A stretch of DNA of 64,000 nucleotides from Eremococcus coleocola DSM 15696 (GTDB taxonomy: Bacteria > Bacillota > Bacilli > Lactobacillales > Aerococcaceae): assembly GCF_000428865.1 (NCBI RefSeq), contig NZ_KE386807.1:25234-89233 (forward strand), written 5' to 3'. The notes under the pieces are model-generated. The model did no database searches. It was not told the DNA's origin and worked only from the letters and a program-made list of their open reading frames with translations. Positions 17,714 to 24,814 of this stretch are shown here, one piece after another; the first letter of the stretch is position 1, and the number at the start of each line of letters is the position of its first letter. The position numbers and the translations under genes are program-made.

Positions 17714-18202
17714 TCAAATCTCAATCACATTTGTTTGATATCCAATTGCTTCAATAAATTTGAATAAATCTGGTGTTGCTACAAAAATAGTTTTTTCATT
17801 GGTGTTAGGATGGAAACTCATCCGTTTCTCATCTACGATTTCTTTATCAAAAAAGACTTGGATATCATGGTCTTCATTATTTAATAAGCCAAATGGTGAA
17901 ACAACTCCGGCTGGCAAAGCCATCTTTTCAAATAAGCTATCTTCGGAAGCCATCTTCATTTTCTTCTCTTCAACGATTTCAGCAAAGCGATTCATATCGA
18001 GACGTTTACTATCATCCATAATTAAAAGATAGAAATTCTTCTTCTTTTTATTGGTTAAAAACATGGTCTTAGTTCTAACCCCTTCGATACCTTCAATAAA
18101 GGAATCAGCCTGTTCAGTCGTCAGAGCAGGTTCATGTTCTACCAATTGGTATTGAATACCCAATTCTTTTAGTTTGTCGATGACTTTATCAAAAAGTTCC
18201 AT
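17714..18202 (-). CDS. Prolyl-tRNA editing protein, YbaK/ProX (PrdX-type) family
   Basis: Free-standing deacylase that clears mischarged tRNA (Ala-tRNA(Pro) or related). The 162 residues cover the YbaK/EbsC fold, with EHEPALTTEQAD at the start and the conserved KTMFLTNKKKKNFYLLIM strand region. The GLLNNEDHDIQVFFD segment is characteristic of the PrdX/ProX branch rather than Cys-specific YbaK. AGGAGG-like site before the ATG. Single-gene unit with strong terminator. Exact mischarged substrate is inferred from the branch only. Confidence 0.85.
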   Translation of the reverse strand: MELFDKVIDKLKELGIQYQLVEHEPALTTEQADSFIEGIEGVRTKTMFLTNKKKKNFYLLIMDDSKRLDMNRFAEIVEEKKMKMASEDSLFEKMALPAGVVSPFGLLNNEDHDIQVFFDKEIVDEKRMSFHPNTNEKTIFVATPDLFKFIEAIGYQTNVIEI

Positions 18203-18404
18203 AAGCTTTCCTCCTCCTTAGTCTATAATTGTATTATACCATATAGCTAACAAACCATTCCTAAATACAGAGTAAAACTCATGTTAATATTTTTTAACTA
18301 TAGTTTCCCCCATAAACTGGGAAAAAGCCAAACTCACCGTAACCTTAAATTAATCACTCCTTACGCATATACGAAAAAAGACTACAGCTTCCCAATCTTC
18401 TGTT

Positions 18405-18947
18405 TTAACTTTTAACCTGTTGATGCGTCCAACTTTCTTTATCAGCGAAAATCTTAGCTGTGATAAAAGCAATCATGCATCCTAAAACAATTCCTCCAAG
18501 GATATCCGTAGGATAGTGCACATAAAGATAGAGCCTAGAGTATGAAATCAGAATAGCTAATAGCATAGCTGGATACCTTAAAGGGCTCCTTAGCCGCCAG
18601 AGTGTAATAGCAACGGCCCATGAAGAAGCCGTGTGTCCTGAAGGAAAGGAATGGCCAATTGGCGGATAGATTAATAAGTCAACATCCACAATTTCAAAGG
18701 GACGGGGCCTTTGAATTATGAATTTTAAAACATTACTCAGAACAGCATAAATAACTAAACTGGTGAAAACTTGTTTACTATGATTACGAGTACTAGGAAT
18801 CAGCCACAAGATTCCACCTAAAATCAACCAAATCAATGTAAAATTTCCTATTTTTGATAAGAATACCATGTAGGAATCAAAATTAGGGTGAGTCAGATGG
18901 GCCTGGATATAATCTAAAATGGCTAAATCATAGGTTCTTATAGACAT
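18405..18947 (-). CDS. PAP2-family membrane phosphatase
   Basis: Integral membrane lipid phosphatase, 180 residues. The three catalytic motifs are in place: KFIIQRPRP (about 91), PSGHT (about 121) and SRLYLYVHYPTD (about 155), separated by hydrophobic helices. Such enzymes dephosphorylate undecaprenyl diphosphate, phosphatidylglycerophosphate or phosphatidic acid. It starts 2 bp after the diacylglycerol-kinase-like gene, so the pair probably works on the same lipid pool (phosphatidic acid/diacylglycerol or undecaprenyl carriers). Confidence 0.88.
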   Translation of the reverse strand: MSIRTYDLAILDYIQAHLTHPNFDSYMVFLSKIGNFTLIWLILGGILWLIPSTRNHSKQVFTSLVIYAVLSNVLKFIIQRPRPFEIVDVDLLIYPPIGHSFPSGHTASSWAVAITLWRLRSPLRYPAMLLAILISYSRLYLYVHYPTDILGGIVLGCMIAFITAKIFADKESWTHQQVKS

Positions 18948-18949
18948 GG

Positions 18950-19861
18950 TTAGTCCTTTCTAGGGATTAATACATTTAAAGCGTGTGGTACTATTTCTAG
19001 CCTTAGAGGAAGTCGTGGACCAGCATCCCCATCAATACGGACACGGTGGCGATGACCATGATCAGTTTGACTAATTACTATGCTTTTACTATGAAAGTAA
19101 TGATAATTAGGATTTTGACTTGCTTTCTCTCGCCTTAAGCTAGCAAATATACGGCTACTCTTGCTTTTAGAAGGTTCCGGAAGACACAAGATATGAAAGT
19201 AACCTGGATATATCTGTGCTTCTGGTACAAAGTCACGGATGCCCCCTAAAGAATCTGTTAAAGCAATTAATACAATTCGCATCCGCCCTTGAATCCGACC
19301 ATGGTCATGAAGCAATTCCAATTTTGACGAGCGAAAGGTCTTACATATACGAATCAAACTGAATACAAAGGCTAAAAAACCCCATTTACGTTTAGCTTGG
19401 GTGGTCACCCGGTTGGCACTTTGGGCTAGATAACCTAAGGTTAAACTTGAAATCATATAATGATCGTTTACCCGTCCTAGATCGATTGCCCTCTTTTCTC
19501 CTGTCCCGATTAAGCGCATGGCTTGGTCAGGATTAATAGGAATTTCTAACGACCGAGCTAAGTTATTTACCGTGCCTAAAGGGATAATGGCTAAGCTTGC
19601 TTCGTTGGAACTAGCGAGGATACCGGTGATGATTTGACCTAGGGTGCCATCACCACCCATAGCCACAATTAAATCACACCCTTGGGCACAGGCTGATTTA
19701 GCCGCATTGCGGCTATCTGCTCCTTTTTTTGTTTGACATAAGATTATATCTTTAGCTAGGTTTTCTTGTTCTAAATACGTTGCAATTTTCTGGGCATAGA
19801 TTGGAGCCAACCCCTTGCCAGAATTAATATTATAAATGATTCCAATCTTTTGATAAGTCAT
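18950..19861 (-). CDS. Diacylglycerol/lipid kinase family protein (DagK/YegS)
   Basis: Soluble or membrane-associated lipid kinase of the DAGK_cat family, 303 residues. The N-terminal nucleotide domain has the signature MGGDGTLGQI (near 71) and IPLGTVNNLARSL. The C-terminal beta-sandwich ends in VRIDGDAGPRLPLRLEI. It lies directly upstream of the PAP2 phosphatase gene (2-bp gap), an arrangement suggesting opposing kinase and phosphatase steps on lipids. Which lipid is used cannot be read. Confidence 0.88.
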   Translation of the reverse strand: MTYQKIGIIYNINSGKGLAPIYAQKIATYLEQENLAKDIILCQTKKGADSRNAAKSACAQGCDLIVAMGGDGTLGQIITGILASSNEASLAIIPLGTVNNLARSLEIPINPDQAMRLIGTGEKRAIDLGRVNDHYMISSLTLGYLAQSANRVTTQAKRKWGFLAFVFSLIRICKTFRSSKLELLHDHGRIQGRMRIVLIALTDSLGGIRDFVPEAQIYPGYFHILCLPEPSKSKSSRIFASLRREKASQNPNYHYFHSKSIVISQTDHGHRHRVRIDGDAGPRLPLRLEIVPHALNVLIPRKD

Positions 19862-20024
19862 CAGCCTATACCCCTTTCTATTCTATGAATAGTTTGTATT
19901 GTAACATAATTTAGGTTTGTCTAATATCAAAAGGTACTTATTATAAAAGCCCATGTTGATGATGCTTCAACAAGAGCTTATGATTACCTTCAATAATTAT
20001 TAGACTATTAACTCAGTTATTAGA

Positions 20025-20915
20025 TTAAGACCGAATCCGGTGTTTCATCCGGAAGGTCGCCCAAATTAAAGCAAATAGGCCTATAATGCAAGAAACCAAT
20101 AAGACCCAAACTGGATCAAAGACTTCCCCAGTAATCGGTAATGATTTAGTGGCATAGACTGTTTGAATCATATCCATGACTTCCCTTGGAATTTTCTGAC
20201 CAATAAGGTCAAAACTTGGCTTTAAGAGTAATTGTTTTAAATAAATGGTCATATGTGTAAACGGTAACCAGGCTGATATTTTTTGAATATAGTCAGGGAA
20301 TTGAGATAAAGGCATATAAATACCACTAGTAAACCCGATTAAGGTACCAAACACACCTGATACGGCCCCAAAAGCATTCACTGATTTGATGAAAGTGGTC
20401 AATAAAATCATAAAGGCAGTCGAAATGAAAGTATATAGAATTACCAAACCTGTTGCTTTTATCGAAATATCACTAGGATACATAATCCCTGTAGTTAGAT
20501 AAATTAGAGCCAAGGCTCCCACCCACATTAACAATGAAAAAGTTAAAGTAATCATAAAGGAAGAAGCGAAATAGGCTAAAATTAACTTATAGCGTTTTAC
20601 TGGGGTTACGATAAAAGCATTGATGCGGTGACTTTCAAGGTCTTGAATCATGGATCCAAGATTTCCTAAAGACAAGGTAATGGTATTGATCACCATAATG
20701 CCACTCAAAATTAGTGAATCCACCATAAAGTCAATTTCTTTGGCATTCATTACCTGTTCAAGTACCTCATGTTTATAAGCATTCTTTAGGAATAACAAAT
20801 AAAGACTAATCAAGATAATCACAGAGAGGAAGGAGAAAAAGACAGCAGATTTATCCCGCAAATATAACTTTATATTCCGTAAGGTTAATTTTCTAATGGA
20901 TAACATGATGATCAC
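20025..20915 (-). CDS. ABC transporter permease (ABC-2 type)
   Basis: Membrane partner of the ATPase encoded upstream. 296 residues with six hydrophobic helices, the large extracytoplasmic segment between helices 1 and 2 and the last loop before helix 6, as in ABC-2 exporters of antibiotics or lipids. The start overlaps the ATPase gene by 23 bp; ATG at 20913 or 20904 are both possible and the second sits better behind AGGTGATC. Translational coupling is likely. Function as drug or bacteriocin exporter is inferred from the family and the regulator gene. Confidence 0.87.
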   Translation of the reverse strand: MIIMLSIRKLTLRNIKLYLRDKSAVFFSFLSVIILISLYLLFLKNAYKHEVLEQVMNAKEIDFMVDSLILSGIMVINTITLSLGNLGSMIQDLESHRINAFIVTPVKRYKLILAYFASSFMITLTFSLLMWVGALALIYLTTGIMYPSDISIKATGLVILYTFISTAFMILLTTFIKSVNAFGAVSGVFGTLIGFTSGIYMPLSQFPDYIQKISAWLPFTHMTIYLKQLLLKPSFDLIGQKIPREVMDMIQTVYATKSLPITGEVFDPVWVLLVSCIIGLFALIWATFRMKHRIRS

Positions 20916-21807
20916 CTACAATCGCTAAAAAGGCATCGTCTAAGGTCCCGTGTGTAACTTCTAACCAAGCAATATTATCCTTTAAATCTTGAATTAAATT
21001 AAGGGTCATCGCAATCGATTGGGTGGTAATATGAAATTGGTTGGCAAAGACTTGATAAGTGAGTTTAGCTTGTAGCAAATAATTTTCTAATTTATTTCTG
21101 TCTTTTGCGACTAATTTGACTAAATCACGGCTATATTTTTCCTTTAGTTCTGCTGGAGTGCCTTCTGCAACAATCTTCCCCTGGCTAATGATAACAACCT
21201 GGTCAGCATTTGCTGCTTCCTCCATATAATGGGTGGTCAGGAAAATTGTTACATCTTCATGCTCATGAATTTCTTTAATAATCTGCCAAACCATCCGACG
21301 AGTTTCTGGGTCTAAACCAGTTGTGGGTTCATCCATAATTAATAGCTGAGGTTGGGAGAAAAGGGCTCTCGCTAATTCTACCCTTCTTTTTTGCCCCCCT
21401 GAAAGTGTTCGGAATTTTTGATCTTCGATCTCTCGTATATGAAATTTGTCGATTAATAATTGATAACGTTCTTTGAGTAAAGCTTTATCTGTTATATATA
21501 AGCTCCCTCGCGTCAATAAATTTTCTTTGACAGTTAATAAATCATCTAATACATTTTCCTGGAAAACTAGACCAATGGATTTACGGATACTCTCAGGGTC
21601 CTGACTACCATTCACAAAAATAGTCCCACTATCTTTATCCAACAGAGTAGCAATACATTCAATGGTAGTAGACTTTCCCGCCCCATTTTGACCTAGAAAG
21701 GCGAAAAAAGAACCCCGTTTAACCTTAAAAGAAATATCATCCACTGCCTTTAAAGCGCCATACGAAACCATTAACTTATCTACTTCTAAAATATTCTCTG
21801 TCTGCAT
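20893..21807 (-). CDS. ABC transporter ATP-binding protein
   Basis: Cytoplasmic ATPase of a DrrA/CcmA-like exporter. Walker A GQNGAGKS (near 45), Q-loop, signature LSGGQ, Walker B LLIMDEPTTGLD and H-loop TTHYMEEA are all intact, followed by a C-terminal domain typical of the drug-export branch. Start is taken as ATG 21805-21807 behind GAGGGG; the in-frame ATG at 21823 lies inside the preceding gene. 304 residues. Cassette order is regulator, ATPase, permease. Confidence 0.9.
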   Translation of the reverse strand: MQTENILEVDKLMVSYGALKAVDDISFKVKRGSFFAFLGQNGAGKSTTIECIATLLDKDSGTIFVNGSQDPESIRKSIGLVFQENVLDDLLTVKENLLTRGSLYITDKALLKERYQLLIDKFHIREIEDQKFRTLSGGQKRRVELARALFSQPQLLIMDEPTTGLDPETRRMVWQIIKEIHEHEDVTIFLTTHYMEEAANADQVVIISQGKIVAEGTPAELKEKYSRDLVKLVAKDRNKLENYLLQAKLTYQVFANQFHITTQSIAMTLNLIQDLKDNIAWLEVTHGTLDDAFLAIVGDHHVIH

Positions 21808-21817
21808 GATTTTCCCC

Positions 21818-22234
21818 TCATCCATTAAAATCTTCTTTTTTTATTGTCAGCAGTGATTTAAGTGACAAACAAATAAGACCAATACTCATAAAAAGAAATC
21901 CATCTTGCAAATCTAGTTGATTTAAGATTGAGAGAACCAAAACAGCCACACCTAAAGCAAGAGGCACCACAGTTAAAATTAAAGTAATAATTGGTTTTTC
22001 AGCTACTTTTTGTGGTTTTCCAGTTTTTTCTTTAACTTGCATCAGATCTTCCAAAGAATATTCTAAGGTTTCAGCTAAGTTAGGTATTGATGATAAGTCT
22101 GGAAAGGACAAATCACGTTCCCATTTAGAAACCGCCTTGTCTGTCACCCCCATACGTCTAGCTAAGTCCAACTGAGTCATGCCTAATTCTTTTCGCCGGT
22201 TAGCAATTAACCGACCCAAACTATCATCTTTCAT
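21818..22234 (-). CDS. XRE-family helix-turn-helix regulator with membrane anchor
   Basis: Residues 1-65 form a Cro/CI-type HTH (LGMTQLDLARRMGVTDKAVSKWERD). Two hydrophobic helices follow (about 85-105 and 110-127). Start is ATG 22232-22234, preceded by GGAGGGAATGG; the longer in-frame start at 22333 would place a strong ribosome site internally. 138 residues. HTH-plus-membrane proteins encoded ahead of ABC-2 exporters are common in Firmicutes and often regulate the exporter. Control of this cassette is therefore inferred. Confidence 0.87.
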   Translation of the reverse strand: MKDDSLGRLIANRRKELGMTQLDLARRMGVTDKAVSKWERDLSFPDLSSIPNLAETLEYSLEDLMQVKEKTGKPQKVAEKPIITLILTVVPLALGVAVLVLSILNQLDLQDGFLFMSIGLICLSLKSLLTIKKEDFNG

Positions 22235-22425
22235 TCCATTCCCTCCTCTTCTTTTTAGGAAAAGCATACTCTCTTTCTCTGATAAACTCAACCATCCCTT
22301 GGTTGACCCCACTCTACCGTTAGTCGAGTCCAAGTAGAGCTTGATATTATCATTTTTTTGATTAATGCGTGTTCTGAAAAAATAGTAAACTTATTGCTTA
22401 CTTTACAAGTAGGTATAGTGACTCA

Positions 22426-23066
22426 TTAACCTTTTTCAAAAATTATACACCCGCCTTCGGTTGGATGATCTAAAATCAATTGCTTTGTCCTCGAACTTTT
22501 ATAACCAAGAATTTTAGCGACAATCATTAAATCTCCAACCGCTCCTGCTGTCATAACCGTTCCCAAAAGAGATATTAAGATAGAACCATGCATAAGGCCG
22601 ATAATGATTGGAATGAGTCCTACAATAAATAAAGGCATTACCCCCCAATGATATAGGCCCGCTTAGTTAAGGGTGCTTTACAGCTACAGTATGGCGTCAA
22701 ATACTTCCAGATAAACCCAAATTCAATATCAGACCAACCACGAGGGCTAAAAAGTGCCCAAGTGGACCCATGCACCAGTTCATGAAAAATGGTGAGAGCT
22801 AGGACCAGAATGATAAAGATTAAACTATCAAGAAAATTAAAAGTAATATCAAGTTCTCTAATGGGATATAACCACAGATAAAGACTAGCGACCACCACAA
22901 TTAGAAGGATTGAAAACAAAGCGGCTAAAATGTTGGCCATTTTAACATCAATCAGTATGACTTTATCCTGATAGCCTTGACTTTGTAACTCTTTAGTTAA
23001 TTTCTCATAGTGATGCCAACGCTTAGCTTCGGCTTGGCTTAACTTACGATTTGGTTTTTCAATCAA
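22426..23066 (-). pseudogene. DUF3267 zincin-like membrane protein, split by a frameshift
   Basis: Two frames together make one DUF3267 (putative zincin peptidase) protein of about 213 residues. The first (23066-22638) has a soluble start, two helices and the HExxH motif HELVHG, then YCSCK. The second (22638-22426) has the last helices, GAVGDLMIV and a charged tail. They join at a G6 run near 22642: one extra G would give a continuous frame (IIGG then VMPLFIVG). The stop and the next ATG overlap as TAATG, so coupled translation of the two halves is formally possible, but the split falls inside the conserved domain. A natural indel, phase variation or a sequencing slip are all possible. Confidence 0.75.
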
Positions 23067-23144
23067 TTATATCGCCTTCTTTCCTTTTCTTGTATTTTAA
23101 CAAGCAGCGAACTATCTGACTAGTTTAAAGCTAATTTTAAAACC

Positions 23145-23185
23145 AAGCAAAAAAGCAAACTCAAGCTTAAAACTTGAGTCTGCTT
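23145..23185 (-). terminator. Terminator of the antiporter gene
   Basis: A 13-bp stem with one mismatch (23153-23165 with 23173-23185), followed on the minus strand by T6, 34 nt behind the stop. Confidence 0.9.
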
Positions 23186-23218
23186 AGAAATTCTTAAGAG
23201 TATGCCATTTTAATTAGC

Positions 23219-24427
23219 CTAACTTTTACTAGCTTTCAACAAGCCTTTATAAGTCAAATCCATCAAGATAGCCCCTAATGGTGCGGTAAATAGAATAGCT
23301 ACCACTGCCACCGATAAAACGATAATGCCGGCATTAATAATAGCTGGGTTATTTAATTGATTCCCTAAGTCTAATAGCCCGCCACCAATAGCCGCTTGCA
23401 CCGTTGCCTTAGGTAAATAAGCAATTGACATAAAGGTTCGCTCCTTTTGGTCTAATTGGGTCCCCATAATCGCCAATTGGACCCCGATATTTCTAAAAAT
23501 CAAACCAATAATAATTGTAACTAGAGCAAGACCTAGTACTTCTAAAGCATAATTAATTTGAATTGACGCCCCCACCAAAGTAAAAAGGAAGATTTCACTG
23601 ACTACCCATAGCCGATCACACTTGGCTTTCAAGCGGGTGGCGCGAACTTGGGTTTTAAAGAATAAGGTCATCCCCATGGCAATCACGGATAAAAGACTTG
23701 AATAAGCAATGAAATCTTGTAAATAGTTTTCTAAATAGACTAAGAAAAAGCTAGTTCCTAATAAAATAATTAATTTCATAGAATCTCTTAGATGAACATG
23801 GTCAAATAGATAGGCAAAAATTAATCCAACCACAATGCCTCCAAGGATTCCCGTGATAATTGAAACCGGAATCGTCATAAAACTAGATAATTTCATAGCA
23901 CCCCCGCCCTCAATTGTGAGGAAGGATGTATAAAAGACAATCATAACAATATCATCCATCGAAGAAGCAGCCGTTATCATTTGGGGAATCCCTTGGTCAG
24001 TACCAATACCTTCATCCATTAAACGAGAGGTCCGTGGCACAACGACTGCTGGGGATACAGCCCCCAGTACTGCCCCTAACAAGAACCCTTCAACAAACGA
24101 AAGGCCCAGTAGAAAATGGCTAACAATCCCAATGGTGATCATTTCGATACAACAAGGCAGAAAAGACATTAATAAGGCAGGCCGCCCTACTTTCTTCAGG
24201 TCCTCCAAATCCAATGATAAACCTGCCTTTAGTAAAATGATAATCAAGGTGATCTTACGAAGCTCACCTGAAACTGCTAAGATTTGCGGATTCATCAAGC
24301 CCAAAGAGCCTAAGACAATACCCAACAACATATAAGCGAGCAATGCTGGTAAACGTAACTTGGTAAAAAGATAACCCGCGCCCCCACCAACGACTAAAAC
24401 GATGGCTAAACATAAAAAGAAATCCAT
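23219..24427 (-). CDS. Cation:proton antiporter (CPA2-type), fluoride-riboswitch controlled
   Basis: Monovalent cation/proton antiporter family protein, 402 residues with about 12 helices (GYLFTKLRLPALLAYMLLGIVLGSL at the start is typical of KefB/NhaP-like proteins). A conserved Asp-rich stretch SSMDDIVMIVFYTS lies in the core helix. No C-terminal TrkA/RCK domain is present. The mRNA leader carries a fluoride riboswitch and terminator, so this protein probably serves fluoride resistance or the ion balance disturbed by fluoride. Such antiporters are a known minor class of fluoride-riboswitch genes, beside crcB and CLC-F. Start ATG behind AAAGGA. Confidence 0.88.
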   Translation of the reverse strand: MDFFLCLAIVLVVGGGAGYLFTKLRLPALLAYMLLGIVLGSLGLMNPQILAVSGELRKITLIIILLKAGLSLDLEDLKKVGRPALLMSFLPCCIEMITIGIVSHFLLGLSFVEGFLLGAVLGAVSPAVVVPRTSRLMDEGIGTDQGIPQMITAASSMDDIVMIVFYTSFLTIEGGGAMKLSSFMTIPVSIITGILGGIVVGLIFAYLFDHVHLRDSMKLIILLGTSFFLVYLENYLQDFIAYSSLLSVIAMGMTLFFKTQVRATRLKAKCDRLWVVSEIFLFTLVGASIQINYALEVLGLALVTIIIGLIFRNIGVQLAIMGTQLDQKERTFMSIAYLPKATVQAAIGGGLLDLGNQLNNPAIINAGIIVLSVAVVAILFTAPLGAILMDLTYKGLLKASKS

Positions 24428-24449
24428 TTATTTTTTCCTTTCTAGCGCA

Positions 24450-24500
24450 GAAAAAGCTGATGTCTCTGCACACTAAATAAGTTGCAGAAGTCATCAGCTT
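24450..24500 (-). terminator. Riboswitch-controlled terminator upstream of the antiporter
   Basis: Stem arms 24454-24462 and 24492-24500 (AAGCTGATG/CATCAGCTT) plus an inner 6-bp stem 24465-24470/24483-24488, followed by T5 on the minus strand. The outer arm uses the same GCTGATG bases that the aptamer needs, so fluoride binding should prevent terminator formation. Confidence 0.85.
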
Positions 24501-24545
24501 AACAAGCGGTTTGGCTAATGCCAGGGAGAACTTCATTCCCTTTTT
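24484..24545 (-). promoter_or_regulatory. Fluoride riboswitch aptamer (crcB motif)
   Basis: Minus-strand RNA shows the crcB-motif order. First a hairpin GGG-A-AUGAAGUUCU-CCC, then an optional hairpin (UGGCAUUAGCCA), then AACC-GCUU-GUU-AAGC-UGAUGA and CUUCUG. The loop GAAGU can pair with ACUUC at the 3' end, which is the pseudoknot expected for this aptamer, and GCUU/AAGC forms the third stem. All three helices of the known fold are therefore present. Assignment is from remembered consensus, not from a covariance search. Confidence 0.88.
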
Positions 24546-24650
24546 CTATGTTTCTTAGGTTAACAAATATAAGCAATGCTGTCAATGTGAAGTAGACAAT
24601 TACCAAACCATCTGTGTCAACCAATCACTGACTAGTTTTTCTCGATTGCT

Positions 24651-24776
24651 TTAGTTAGCTTCTTGCCATTTGCCTAGAACTAATTGACCATGTAATTTTC
24701 CATCTAAAAGATATAAGATGCGGTCACAGCGTTGGGCGACCTTGCTATCATGAGTTACCGTGAGGATACTAGTTCC
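24651..24776 (-). pseudogene. 3' relic of an ABC transporter ATPase gene
   Basis: An open frame on the minus strand from about 24776 to the stop at 24651-24653 encodes about 41 residues resembling the C-terminal end of a MacB/LolD-type ABC ATPase. It contains the last strand and H-loop (ILTVTHDSKVAQRCDRILYL, then LDGKL). No Walker A, signature or start codon precedes it: upstream sequence belongs to the deaminase-like gene's end. It is a deletion remnant. Confidence 0.7.
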
Positions 24777-24814
24777 TTGAAAATTCTAGGACTGGTCTTT
24801 TTACTGTACTTGAG

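Noticed and set aside
18203-18404. Possible small gene or RNA between the tRNA-editing gene and the PAP2 gene
   Set aside because: No frame with a ribosome site and no stable hairpin except short chance stems.
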